From a bacterium (GTDB lineage Bacteria > UBP14 > UBA6098 > B30-G16), in assembly GCA_030613005.1 (NCBI GenBank), contig JAUWMV010000009.1, positions 1-64,000 on the forward strand: a DNA stretch of 64,000 nt, in the 5' to 3' direction. The notes beneath the pieces are model-generated. The model saw only the letters and a program-made list of their open reading frames with translations, searched no databases and was not told the origin of the DNA. The translations under genes were made by a program, and so were the position numbers. This document shows, one piece after another, positions 26,365 to 36,151 of this stretch (position 1 is its first letter; each line of letters opens with the position of its first letter).

Positions 26365-29157
26365 TTATTCTTGTTTAAGAAATTCCTCAACGGTAATAGA
26401 AACTCTACGGTTCAAAACACGTCCTTCAGGAATGCTGTTATTACCCACGATTGTTCTCTCGATTTCCCCGAATGGCTTGTTTGTCTGTATTTCGAAAGGC
26501 ATCTCCTCGCCTTTTCCTTCCGTGATTATTTCGACGTTGTTTTTTGCAAGCCAGTCTTCGAATTCTTTGTCCGTAGTTAAATTTAATGTAAACTTAAATA
26601 TGGTTTTAAACATGTCATACATACGCTGAGTACGCTCTATCGACAATTCCTTGTTTCTGGATGGACTTCCTATTATATCCGTATGTCCTGTAATTCTAAC
26701 TGTTATTTGATTGTTGGGAATTGATGATTTTGCGATGATATTTCCACAAAGGTCCTCGAGTCGACTCTCCAGGTATTTGGATTCGCTGAAAGCCTCGTCG
26801 AATGTGAAACGAACGAGAAGAGAAGATTCGGTTCTGCGAGTCCAGTCATCAATAAACACAACCATATCCTTTGAGAAGAATTCATATTCTTTGCCATATA
26901 TATCTTTTACATCAACGACAACTCGGTAACTTTCCCGGGGATCGATTATAAAACCCTTATTATCAATCCACTTCCACGAAAATTCCTTTGGAGGCGCACC
27001 TTTGCCTTCCGAAAGAACAATAAACGGTTCCATCTTCCCACTCTCAGAAATATATATTCTGTAACGATCGATAAGTGAATCCTGGGAAGTTCTGATCTCG
27101 ATTATATTGTTTTTAAATTTCTCGGGGATATTAAAGTCTATTGTAAACTTAGCTTCTTCGAATGGCTTAAATAAAATTTCCTCAGGTGTAACCCATATTT
27201 TTAGAATTGCTTTCTCTGTTTCGACTTTTCTAATAGAAATAGAAACTGGCATTCGCTCGAGGGGGCAGAACATCTGCATTTTTGGGATAAGATAATTCCT
27301 CAGGATGTTTAATTTCTCGAGTGTTTTAACAGGATCTGTGTCAATCGGTGCTAAACCCTCGAGAAGAATCCCTGAGTTGAGATTGGAGCATAGGAGACCT
27401 GCCACGATACCTGCTAATGTATCAAAAGCTTCTTCTGCTTTCTTTGGAATTTCTGTTTCATCGAGACCCATTTCAAACTCATATACAAGTGGATCCACAT
27501 CCATTATGCTTGCTGAGATTTCCACACGTCTGTTTTCTTCACCGATCATTTTTTTATCTTCATTTGAAATAAGCGATCGGGAGCCCACAATTCTTTGCAA
27601 GCTAAAGTCATACTCCAAGATAGGTTTAGCAATCACCGATGTTCTGGGAGCACCATACCGAACCAGCTTGTCCGCAACAACCTGTGCGCGTTTTTTTGCA
27701 AGATTGCTATCAATTTCCTCACTAAAAGGATCCACGAAGCCTTTAACCTCAAGGATTACCTCCGGGTTCTCAAGCATTCGCTCAGCGATTATTCCAAGTG
27801 TTTTTTCGAATCTTTCTGGCACTTCATAGGAATCTGGGTTAAAAAAGATTTTGGGTTCGATAGGTAGTTCGACTGTCATATATGTTAGATTGGGAATCAT
27901 CAAGTCGGTTATAATTGGTGCAATTTCTACAAAAGGCTCCTCATATACCTCGACTTCAAGTGCAAGTCTATTGTCTGTCTCGTCTTCCTCTTCGATATTG
28001 CCTGCAAATTTCGGGAATTTGCTTCCGTCGTCATCGATTGAGAAAAATAATTTATAACTTCCCGGTTTCTTTGGATAAAATCTAACTGGGCAGAATAATG
28101 TTTCCTTTGCAGCAAGTATTGGTATTTCATGAATTCCCACAAACGATGTTTCCGATTCCGAAATTGAGATAAAAGACAGATAAGTTATCGTATCTGTTGG
28201 AACCTCCCCTTTGTTGACAACTTGGAAGTTAAAAACCAATTCTTCAAGAGGAACCAACACTTCGGTACCTTCTGAAAAAACCATAAGATCCGGTTTTGGC
28301 AGTATAATTTGTGGTTCTGCATAAATTAATCCAACTCTGTGTGAGGTTAAACCCGCTCGTGAGACATCGTTGTTTGAAACATGATATCCCAAGTCGTACC
28401 CTATATTAAAGCCGGTTATTAGTATTGGAACCGAGAGTTCAAACCACATCGAAGAATTTCGCCAACCTAAGGAAATATCCATATTTGAGAATTCATATCC
28501 TGCTCCAACATCTGGAATAAATCCGGATGTTGCATCGTATCTTGAACCTGCATAAACTTTTAATCCAGAAAATAAATAGCTATGCAAGAGAAAATTAAAT
28601 TTCTTAGGTGGATGCGCATTCTCGGGTTTAATCGACAAATTTGGACTAATAAGATTGTCTAACCATAGATACAGTGAGAAGGTTCTTAATTGAACTGTAG
28701 AACCCATATCAAAGCCTAAGGATAAAAATGAACTTGATTCAGTGAACAATGGATCTGATGGATCAAAATCAACGAATTCCGTCTCATTATGACTTCCATG
28801 ATGTATTGTGGGACTAACCCAGAGGGATAAGTTTAATTTATTGTATGTAAACAATTTTGTCTGGTAGATTGGAGCGATCTTTTGGATGGAAAAGTATGTG
28901 TTGCCCTCATGATCCATATAACCCCCAACACGACCCCATTGGTAATGAGGAGAAAAAAATGAAATTCGAGCTGAGTGCAATGCATCGCCAATTCCCCAAA
29001 ACGGTTTGGAGAATTCGGCTGAGAAAAATTTTCCCGGTGACCAGACAGGAACGGGAATTTCTGAATAAGTCTCCTTTGGTAAAGTTTCTTTATACGGGTT
29101 CTGTGCAACAGCTGGAATAGCTATCACTAACAAAATTGTCAATAGGAAATTCCGCAA
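26365..29157 (-). CDS. Outer-membrane barrel / CARDB / triple OmpA-like protein (paralog 1)
   Basis: About 930 residues, signal peptide FLLTILLVIAIPAVAQ. Residues 20-290 form a beta-strand-rich barrel region that is more diverged than in the two paralogs (no clear GMG/NPAG motifs). A CARDB-like domain follows at about 295-400 (VVNKGEVPTDTI, DETDNRLA). Next is an OmpA-like module (FFNPDSYEVP, NLAKKRAQVV, ENRRVEIS) and then a degenerate second one. A FlgD-like Ig strand region (SYRVVVDVKDIYG) precedes a C-terminal OmpA-like module (GHTDIIG, RNKELSIERTQ, NRRVSI). Start is TTG after GGGGGG. It is probably an outer-membrane protein anchored to peptidoglycan. Homologues of the same architecture lie at 37.5 and 56.9 kb. 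Confidence 0.75.
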   Translation of the reverse strand: MRNFLLTILLVIAIPAVAQNPYKETLPKETYSEIPVPVWSPGKFFSAEFSKPFWGIGDALHSARISFFSPHYQWGRVGGYMDHEGNTYFSIQKIAPIYQTKLFTYNKLNLSLWVSPTIHHGSHNETEFVDFDPSDPLFTESSSFLSLGFDMGSTVQLRTFSLYLWLDNLISPNLSIKPENAHPPKKFNFLLHSYLFSGLKVYAGSRYDATSGFIPDVGAGYEFSNMDISLGWRNSSMWFELSVPILITGFNIGYDLGYHVSNNDVSRAGLTSHRVGLIYAEPQIILPKPDLMVFSEGTEVLVPLEELVFNFQVVNKGEVPTDTITYLSFISISESETSFVGIHEIPILAAKETLFCPVRFYPKKPGSYKLFFSIDDDGSKFPKFAGNIEEEDETDNRLALEVEVYEEPFVEIAPIITDLMIPNLTYMTVELPIEPKIFFNPDSYEVPERFEKTLGIIAERMLENPEVILEVKGFVDPFSEEIDSNLAKKRAQVVADKLVRYGAPRTSVIAKPILEYDFSLQRIVGSRSLISNEDKKMIGEENRRVEISASIMDVDPLVYEFEMGLDETEIPKKAEEAFDTLAGIVAGLLCSNLNSGILLEGLAPIDTDPVKTLEKLNILRNYLIPKMQMFCPLERMPVSISIRKVETEKAILKIWVTPEEILFKPFEEAKFTIDFNIPEKFKNNIIEIRTSQDSLIDRYRIYISESGKMEPFIVLSEGKGAPPKEFSWKWIDNKGFIIDPRESYRVVVDVKDIYGKEYEFFSKDMVVFIDDWTRRTESSLLVRFTFDEAFSESKYLESRLEDLCGNIIAKSSIPNNQITVRITGHTDIIGSPSRNKELSIERTQRMYDMFKTIFKFTLNLTTDKEFEDWLAKNNVEIITEGKGEEMPFEIQTNKPFGEIERTIVGNNSIPEGRVLNRRVSITVEEFLKQE

Positions 29158-29530
29158 GTTCCCCCCACGCTTTTTGATTATCTCAGATTTTATGACTTAA
29201 TAATTGACAATAAAATCTAATTCAGTTTCTATGCAGTTCTCAGAAACGCTGGCAGTTCTCGGATATCTGGTTTTTCATTTGTAGTCGTTAAGATTTATCC
29301 GCAATTTAAATGTAAAAGTTGTACTATCTAATATCAATTTTATTTAATAAAACGCTTAAGTATCTCTTTGTAAATTGTTAAATAACCAAAAAATTTACAT
29401 CGAATGTATGTATATTTCAAGTTATTTTTCAGTAATGGAAGTTCTCGAGGTAGGTAAGTAAATATTAAAAATGAATTTCCAAATTGGCATTCTGGATCAG
29501 TTACAACTGTATGTAGAAAATTTGGAAAAC
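29158..29530. other. Intergenic, nothing recognised
   Basis: 373 bp of AT-rich sequence between same-strand genes. It must contain the promoter of the OmpA-like gene, but I find neither a convincing promoter nor a hairpin with a T-run, and no coding potential. Confidence 0.4.
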
Positions 29531-30346
29531 TTAATCTGAGGAGACAAGTGTTACTTTATCTAATTTTCTAGAGAGGAATTTCTCGCCAATTTTTGCGAAT
29601 CTTTCCGGTGAATCGGACACGAAGAATTTTTCAGAACCCTTACCTCGTTGTGCATGAAGATCGTTTAATTCGAGGAATTTTTGAAGCTCGAAAATCACTG
29701 CATATGCAGAATCGATAATTTTTATCGTTGAACCGGCTGCGGAACGAATAGCATCATACAGCAGAGGATAATGTGTGCAACCGAGAATTAAAGTATCAAT
29801 TTCTGCACGAAAAATATCATCGAGGTAATAATGGACGAAGTAATCGACAGCAGGACCGGTAAAAAAGCCCTCCTCAGCCAATGGGACGAAAAGCGGACAT
29901 GCCTTTGCAATAACAGTAATTTCAGGATTCAATTTCTCAACAGCCTTCTGATACGAGAAAGAGTTTATAGTGCCGATGGTTCCTATAACAGCGATATGGT
30001 TTGTTTTAGTATTTTCGACTGCTGCTTTAGCTCCCGGCTCAATGACTCCAATTACTGGCACTGCAAGCCATCGTTCAAGCTCACTCATTGCAACGCTCGA
30101 TGCTGTGTTGCATGCCACAAGAAGCATCTTTATCCCGAAGCCCATAAGAAATCTTGCATTCTGCAATGAAAATCGAGTAACTATCTTCGATGACTGTGGT
30201 CCATATGGATATCTTGCTGTATCGCCGAAATAAACGATGTCTTCACCGGGAAGCTGTTTTAGAAGTTCTTTTACGACAGTAAGTCCACCCACACCTGAAT
30301 CGAAGACGCCAATAGGTGAATTTCGTTTCTCGATTGGAAGTTTCAT
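29531..30346 (-). CDS. murI: Glutamate racemase
   Basis: Makes D-glutamate for peptidoglycan. Both catalytic cysteines are present: Cys79 in ACNTASS and Cys190 in GCTHYPL. Other family segments are GVFDSGVGGLTV, YFGDTARYPYG and GVIEPGAKAA. At 271 residues it is full length. It lies alone among envelope genes on the minus strand. Alanine racemase is encoded 10 kb away, so both peptidoglycan D-amino acid routes are represented in the window. Confidence 0.96.
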   Translation of the reverse strand: MKLPIEKRNSPIGVFDSGVGGLTVVKELLKQLPGEDIVYFGDTARYPYGPQSSKIVTRFSLQNARFLMGFGIKMLLVACNTASSVAMSELERWLAVPVIGVIEPGAKAAVENTKTNHIAVIGTIGTINSFSYQKAVEKLNPEITVIAKACPLFVPLAEEGFFTGPAVDYFVHYYLDDIFRAEIDTLILGCTHYPLLYDAIRSAAGSTIKIIDSAYAVIFELQKFLELNDLHAQRGKGSEKFFVSDSPERFAKIGEKFLSRKLDKVTLVSSD

Positions 30347-30523
30347 TTATTTATGTATCCTGCATATTTGATTGCACTTAATGAAATGCCGGACTGTTAA
30401 TCCGGCTAAATCGATGTTGTATTACAGTTCCTATAGATTTCTTGATAGAGTGAAGGTTATCGTATTGAAAAATTACGTTAGTTACTCTTTTCTAATCCGA
30501 ACCTAAGAAATTTTTACGACTTA

Positions 30524-31645
30524 TTATTTAACAACTAGAACCTTTCGGGATGCACCTTTTCCATTAGCAAGGACTTGTATTAAATACACTCCTGTAGAGA
30601 CAAAATTGCCCACATGGGACCTTAAATCCCATGAAATAGTATGTCTTCCGGGTTCCATCTCCCCGGAGTAGAGTACTGTAACAACTCTCCCTGAGATATC
30701 TCGCACTTGTACATCGACTATCTGAGAGTGTTTTAGCACCTCGATTTGTATCGAAGTTCTACCGTTAGTGGGATTGGGATACGGTGCACCTATCAAAAAC
30801 CTCGCTGGCAAAAGATTCTCGGGCAGATCCACAATTTTATTAGGCCATTGACCATAGTAAAAACCGGTTAAATAGCTTTCATAGGAGCCTAATTCTATTG
30901 GGTTCCATCTTACAATCATAATAAGATCGTTTATAATCCTTGAATGCTCATTATATTCCCACTTAACAGCGGAGTTATCTGCTGTGTCGATTAATGCGAT
31001 CTCATCCGCATATAAATGGTGTCTCGTACCGAATGGAACTGCCATAGCAACCTCTATACTATCGGGTGGCCACTCCCCTAAGAACATAACGTATGGTGGA
31101 ACGCCGGATCCTTGATATGTTACCTCTGTTCTGAAAGTGTCTCCCCAAGCGTCTATTAAAGGGGCATCGACATCTCCTATTCTCACGTCGTTGTATGATA
31201 AAATACCAATCCAATTGCTGTCGGATGTTTCATTCCACACTTCATATTCGATATAGATAAACTGATCGATCGAATCGGGACTTAGGATATAAAATTTCTC
31301 CCATACAGTAAATGGACCGACAACCCATACTGCAGACATTGTGTTGTCGCCATATATCTTCATACGGTCTCTGAGCGTCAAATCCAAGTCGCCAATACCG
31401 GGAACGTTGCAATAAGTAAGGTTGTTAATATTGATACAGAAATGGGAATAATGTGGATCTGTAGGAAAGCCCTGCATCAACGGGAAAGGCGTAGGGCTAA
31501 ATCTTCCTATAGTGAATTGTCCAGTAATTTCATCCGCTACCACAGCTACAAAGGCGTTGCTAAGCGTAATCGTTCCGTGAGACATAGTAATGGCTGCGAG
31601 AATAAAAACATATATAACGATTAAAAAATTTTCCCTTAATTTCAT
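30524..31645 (-). CDS. Secreted protein with type A T9SS C-terminal domain
   Basis: 373 residues. A signal peptide (FLIVIYVFILAAITMSHG) precedes a beta-rich body of unknown function (about 30-285), including WVVGPFTVWEKFYI and a VKWEYNEHS segment. The last about 85 residues are a textbook type A T9SS sorting domain: YPNPTNGRTSIQIE, VRDISGRVV, PGRHTISWD, STGVYLIQVLANG and terminal RKVLVVK. Such proteins are exported across the outer membrane and either released or attached after removal of the tail. The SD GGGAG precedes the ATG. The body resembles parts of the 1060-residue protein at 32.7 kb (SIEV/EWPPDS strands, WN-type motifs), suggesting a shared domain. Confidence 0.85.
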   Translation of the reverse strand: MKLRENFLIVIYVFILAAITMSHGTITLSNAFVAVVADEITGQFTIGRFSPTPFPLMQGFPTDPHYSHFCININNLTYCNVPGIGDLDLTLRDRMKIYGDNTMSAVWVVGPFTVWEKFYILSPDSIDQFIYIEYEVWNETSDSNWIGILSYNDVRIGDVDAPLIDAWGDTFRTEVTYQGSGVPPYVMFLGEWPPDSIEVAMAVPFGTRHHLYADEIALIDTADNSAVKWEYNEHSRIINDLIMIVRWNPIELGSYESYLTGFYYGQWPNKIVDLPENLLPARFLIGAPYPNPTNGRTSIQIEVLKHSQIVDVQVRDISGRVVTVLYSGEMEPGRHTISWDLRSHVGNFVSTGVYLIQVLANGKGASRKVLVVK

Positions 31646-31779
31646 ATCAACTCCCGACTAAGAATTTCTTAATTGCTTCTGTTAACATTTTGTTTTAGAA
31701 TTTAATTTTAAATAATTATTTACAATTATAAATACTAATCATTCAGGACATTACAGTCAACATATTTTATATTTTCCAA

Positions 31780-31822
31780 AAGAGGAATGATTTTCAATTT
31801 TTTTTAATGTATCATTCCTCTT
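31780..31822 (-). terminator. Terminator hairpin after the DUF5683-like gene
   Basis: A perfect 12-bp inverted repeat, AAGAGGAATGAT (31780-31791) and ATCATTCCTCTT (31811-31822), with a 19-nt loop. It lies 41 bp past the stop of the minus-strand gene at 31864. On the minus strand the stem is followed by a short T-rich stretch. Likely a transcription terminator. Confidence 0.65.
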
Positions 31823-31863
31823 AATTTTATCGAATGGAATTCCTTTAAATAATCACCTAACCC

Positions 31864-32529
31864 TTAGAATTCGTAACTCGCCATGATGCTAATCCCGATA
31901 TTGTTATCATGAATAGCTGTAGCTCTTGCGTTAATGTCCACTTTTGAGGGTCCATACCGATGTATTCTTAGAACATTCAAAACGCTAACAAGTCTATTCA
32001 GAATGGCTGCACCTATTGCATATTCAAAGTTCCTCTTAGAACGATTAGATGAGGTCCACAAATCATAGAATTTCATTTGTTGTGATTCCTCGAGCCACTC
32101 CCAGTTGTATTTCTCATCGAGAAGATCATTAATATTGTAACCGAACTGTTGAAGAATTATGTTGTAAACTTTTCGGCTGGGATATAATCCTACAATTTTG
32201 TAGTAATCATCGTCATTGATATTTGGATTTGCTTCGGCATATCGAGCAGCATACCATTTGCTTCTATCGTTGAGCCATTTGTGTTGCACAAAAAAAACAG
32301 CACCGGATGTCCAGATGACACCTTCCGCTGCAATTAATGGATAACCTGAACGGGGTGAATCGAGAAATATTTCACCGGCTCCGGGAATCAACACAGATAA
32401 TGCTATAGCTTTGCTCAGACTCTTTCGTTCAATCTTCTCTTCCTCAAAATATGCTCGTCCGCTGAAAATGTTCTGTCCAAATAAGACTGCGGAACATAGG
32501 ATCAATATAGTCAAAATTTTCAACTTCAT
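31864..32529 (-). CDS. DUF5683-like membrane protein (paralog 1)
   Basis: 221 residues with a signal peptide (ILTILILCSAVLFGQ) and a hydrophobic segment carrying the family motif LSVLIPGAGEIFL at residues 44-56, as in DUF5683 proteins (SALLPGLGQ-type motif). A second hydrophobic segment (AAEGVIWTSGAVFFVQH) follows. A Trp/Tyr-rich charged middle precedes another hydrophobic stretch (YAIGAAILNRLVSVLNVL). The end DINARATAIHDNNIGISIMASYEF has the aromatic last residue typical of outer-membrane strands. The function is unknown; a paralog of 285 residues is encoded at 36.2 kb. Confidence 0.65.
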   Translation of the reverse strand: MKLKILTILILCSAVLFGQNIFSGRAYFEEEKIERKSLSKAIALSVLIPGAGEIFLDSPRSGYPLIAAEGVIWTSGAVFFVQHKWLNDRSKWYAARYAEANPNINDDDYYKIVGLYPSRKVYNIILQQFGYNINDLLDEKYNWEWLEESQQMKFYDLWTSSNRSKRNFEYAIGAAILNRLVSVLNVLRIHRYGPSKVDINARATAIHDNNIGISIMASYEF

Positions 32530-32665
32530 ATAATTCTCTCTATTAACGATTCACTAAATAATTTCCAGCACTAAAATTTGATTAACCGAGAGCAATGAAA
32601 TATCCTTTTTCTTTTGTAGCTTTCGCAATTATTAGGTTTTTTTAACACAAAGTAATGAATTTAAT

Positions 32666-35600
32666 CTATTCCTTGCCAATTGTCACAGTTCCGGAGTTTC
32701 TTATAAGGAATATGTATCCCTTTGTCGGTTCAAGATTGTCGGGAGTATTGAAGAACATGCCATCCCAACCCGAGACCTGTATAATTGAAACACTATCCGA
32801 CGTGACAATGCTGTCAATGGGAAAAACGTTATATGGTGCTCCGATGAAATTCCAACCTTGGAATACCTCGCAGGTAAAGCCGTTAACCGGATCACCGACC
32901 AGTGGAATTTCGAAAGCGGAATCGCAATATATCCAGTAACTCTCGCCCGGTTGAACTCTTTTGGCAATTCTAAACGAACGAATGCTTTGATTGTATGAAT
33001 ACGGTCCCAATACCCCCGGAAAAATTATTTTTGCATCGCTAGTCGGGTTTCTGGTTGGCAGAGAAACGAGATTCCAGCCAGAGTCCAATGCAAGTGAGGA
33101 TATCTCCATATCGGGCATCGACCAAGAAATATAGAGAGTTTCGAAAGGCTCGGATATGTATAGAGTTTCAACTTTCATATCGATAACATTGTTAAGCATA
33201 AAAACACCATCGGTGAAGATTCCGGGTTCCCAGTGAACTGTTACAGGCTTATCATAGTCCACGAATATTGTCCACAAGTTAATCGGTTCGACGTCTTTTA
33301 TGTCCCTTGCAAGCTGCGATACGGATGGATAGAGAGGATCATTTATTTCGAAAAATGCCTTCAATTCTGTAGGAGCCGGTGGCAAGTATAATACATCTAG
33401 ACCAGGATCGTAACCATCTGTGGCTCTATACCCGATACCAAAGCTAAGCCCAAATACTTTAGTATTGTCCTCGAAATAGATCGTTTGAAGCCAAGGGTTA
33501 ACAGAATAATTAACGAATATTGCTCCATTTTCCCAGGATGTTTCCATTAAATCTGCATTGAAAGAATTTACAACTATTGGAGTAAATTCACCTGCAGAAA
33601 CGCTTTCCGATATCTCGAGAGTTAATGTTCCCAAAAGGTCGCCTTCAAACCAAGTAGATATAGGCCATTCTATGTTAATTGTCCAGTTATCGCCTGCTCC
33701 ACTAAGGGATACATCACTTGGAGTCGGTATGACCGCAGGTGTAAAATCTATTGGAACTGCAATCTTCGAGTCCAAAGAGAAATCGAGTTTCATTCCACTT
33801 GTGCGTGAAAGTTCGAGATATTCAATGTATATAGGTATTACTATAGTTTCACCCGCCACGCCAAAAGTCTTAGGGAATGCTATTACAATACGTCCTGCGA
33901 TTCTTATTTCGAATTCATGTTCCCAGATAGCTCGATTGCAGAATGAATCCTGTGCAGAGATAGAAATAAGTGCGTTTTTGCATTCAACAGTTGGGATTAG
34001 CCAGTCAAAGGATTCCGTGGTCATAAATGTATCTGTAGCCTCACAATAGTCTATTACTATCGATGTCATATCCCACAATCCAAACATATCTGTAAAAGAA
34101 ACATTAACATGCATAGTATCACCGATATAGAGGAGAGTGCTCGGAACGACCCAGATTAACTCGGGAGCCTTGGAATCCAACGGTCCGTAGGTAATTATTT
34201 CTATTGGATTTCGAGTGAGATCAAAATCTCCATAACTGATTTTGACATATGCGCTTTCGATTTCAGTTTCGGGAAGGTCGTTGCTGAGATTCCATTTAAA
34301 ACAGTGTACACCAGTTCCGACAGAATCGCCAATGTTATTCTCCCAGTGTGATAGATTGGATTGCTCTGGATAATGCCAGCTGTCGCCTTCGTTGATCGAG
34401 ACGGAAAAATTGAGATGAACCGGTAGATTATCGCAGGTGATAACGTGATAACAAACATCGACCATATTCTGCGAATCACAATCGGTTTCCTCGAAGAAAA
34501 CCAAACTATCGAATGTCACCATAGGAATATCGTCAGGAATATGAATCCAAAATGTGTCCCGAAGTGTCTCACTTTCGGTTAAGACAAAAATATTGTATGT
34601 TAAGGAATCGTTAAAAAGGCTTTCTGGAATCGACATAATCCAATCAATAACTTGAGTACCTCCAAAACCGGAAAGCATGGGAAGAGTTAAAGGATTTGAT
34701 GCTCCACCTATATGTTCCAAGCCGGAAGAGAAATAGTCGAGAACCACTTGTACGTTTGTTAGATCAGCTATATCACCGTTAGTTAGAATAACTTCTATTG
34801 TAAATGGATTAGGGCTAACATCACCGCATGCAGGACAGAACTCCTGTGGAAAATGTTCGAATTTAAGTCCCATATCAACATCTCCTAAACCGTAATATGT
34901 AACATATACTAAAGTATCACCCGGTCTAATAAAAACTGGATACCATTTCAGCATAGTAGCAGTATCTCCAATGAACCCTCCAGTTGTATCTGCAATCCAA
35001 TCTGCATCTGCCCAACCGTTGATCGAAGAAATATTCCAGTTGCCATACCAGAAGACATTAGGCGGATTATCCCTAGCCTCGAAACCTCGCAGAATCCCAG
35101 TAGCAACGATATCGGCTGGGGCTGGTGGGAATGTATGTTCATAGGCATGCCAAATAGGTGGTATTCCCGGTGAAAGCGTATCGAAAAAAATCTGTGGTAT
35201 ACCAACATAACCGAAAGCAGTGCTTATCGGAGCTCCGTCGTTGAGGTCGAGCATTGTATCAAAATAAACTATTAATCCAAACCAATGAGAAAAAGAATCC
35301 GCACAGGTAATAGTGGCTTTGAATTTAACCATCTCGAGGTCTCCTGGACTATCGCCAAGTTGCTCTGATAATATCTGCTGCTCGATTTTCACTCCGCGCC
35401 AGTTGTTCCATATAGAAAAAACAGTATCACCTCTCTTGAAATCGATACTGGTTACAGGTAATGATGCAGTAGTCTTCGCCCAAACACTATCGACCCAATA
35501 CATAACCCATTCTGTACCCGGTGTGGAAGGCCAAGAAAAAGTTAGCCTTTTATAACTTCCAGTGCCAGTGGGATCGCACCCAACATCGAACTCTCCGCTT

Positions 35601-35845
35601 AGCTCATCAACAATTCCCTGAACATAGCCATTTTCTGTTATCCAATCCATAGGTTCGGTTGTCGCAAATGTATGCATATCTGCATCGATTACTTCACCTA
35701 AACCCCGACTTTCCCTTACATAGTTGATTTTCCATTTTCTATAAGCTATAGGATCAGAGGGAATGCTTTCCAGCAGTGGTTCTGCAATTGCAAAACCGAT
35801 TGTAATACTTATGATTGATAATAACACCAGATAACGAAATTTCAT
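32666..35845 (-). CDS. Large secreted protein with cohesin-like region
   Basis: 1059 residues. The signal peptide is FRYLVLLSIISITIGFAIA. Residues about 60-320 resemble the body of the T9SS cargo at 30.5 kb. Several Ig-like or bacterial surface domains follow. Near 690-800 lies a cohesin-like segment (GVAGETIVIPIYIE, GMKLDFSLDS, GDLLGTLTLE). The C-terminal 140 residues carry two repeats of the motif GWNLVSLP / GWNFIGAP with PGESYWIY and PTKGYIFLI, common in secreted proteins of these phyla. No T9SS tail is visible. I chose the ATG at 35843-35845 because GGAGGTGATAACG precedes it; an in-frame TTG five codons earlier overlaps the SD. Function unknown; surface exposure is inferred. Confidence 0.7.
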   Translation of the reverse strand: MKFRYLVLLSIISITIGFAIAEPLLESIPSDPIAYRKWKINYVRESRGLGEVIDADMHTFATTEPMDWITENGYVQGIVDELSGEFDVGCDPTGTGSYKRLTFSWPSTPGTEWVMYWVDSVWAKTTASLPVTSIDFKRGDTVFSIWNNWRGVKIEQQILSEQLGDSPGDLEMVKFKATITCADSFSHWFGLIVYFDTMLDLNDGAPISTAFGYVGIPQIFFDTLSPGIPPIWHAYEHTFPPAPADIVATGILRGFEARDNPPNVFWYGNWNISSINGWADADWIADTTGGFIGDTATMLKWYPVFIRPGDTLVYVTYYGLGDVDMGLKFEHFPQEFCPACGDVSPNPFTIEVILTNGDIADLTNVQVVLDYFSSGLEHIGGASNPLTLPMLSGFGGTQVIDWIMSIPESLFNDSLTYNIFVLTESETLRDTFWIHIPDDIPMVTFDSLVFFEETDCDSQNMVDVCYHVITCDNLPVHLNFSVSINEGDSWHYPEQSNLSHWENNIGDSVGTGVHCFKWNLSNDLPETEIESAYVKISYGDFDLTRNPIEIITYGPLDSKAPELIWVVPSTLLYIGDTMHVNVSFTDMFGLWDMTSIVIDYCEATDTFMTTESFDWLIPTVECKNALISISAQDSFCNRAIWEHEFEIRIAGRIVIAFPKTFGVAGETIVIPIYIEYLELSRTSGMKLDFSLDSKIAVPIDFTPAVIPTPSDVSLSGAGDNWTINIEWPISTWFEGDLLGTLTLEISESVSAGEFTPIVVNSFNADLMETSWENGAIFVNYSVNPWLQTIYFEDNTKVFGLSFGIGYRATDGYDPGLDVLYLPPAPTELKAFFEINDPLYPSVSQLARDIKDVEPINLWTIFVDYDKPVTVHWEPGIFTDGVFMLNNVIDMKVETLYISEPFETLYISWSMPDMEISSLALDSGWNLVSLPTRNPTSDAKIIFPGVLGPYSYNQSIRSFRIAKRVQPGESYWIYCDSAFEIPLVGDPVNGFTCEVFQGWNFIGAPYNVFPIDSIVTSDSVSIIQVSGWDGMFFNTPDNLEPTKGYIFLIRNSGTVTIGKE

Positions 35846-36151
35846 CGTTATCACCTCCAATTTTTAATTTCTATTCAAGAAAATATCGATAAATTTTAAT
35901 AAATAATAAGATAAGTTCGATAGATTTGAAATAAAAAACAAACAAAATATTAGATATTATAATTTACCATGTTCTCTTCACGTCGATCACCACCCATAGA
36001 TTATAATCTAACTTTTGCGATATAATGTTAAAAATTTTTGAATAACTTCAATAATCTATCCATTGTGCAAATGTAAAGATTTCAATTTATTTATTAATCC
36101 AACAATTTGTTGCTGAATTTCCTATTTTTCAGATTCAGTTATGAGACATCA
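35846..36151. other. AT-rich intergenic with a 14-bp palindrome
   Basis: The gap contains a perfect palindrome TAGATTATAATCTA (35997-36010). In such AT-rich sequence it may be chance. It lies about 150 bp upstream of the minus-strand 1059-residue gene. No gene seen. Confidence 0.35.

Noticed and set aside
32701-35555. Other-strand frames inside the 1059-residue secreted gene
   Set aside because: No SD or recognisable product; they are shadows of the secreted protein gene.
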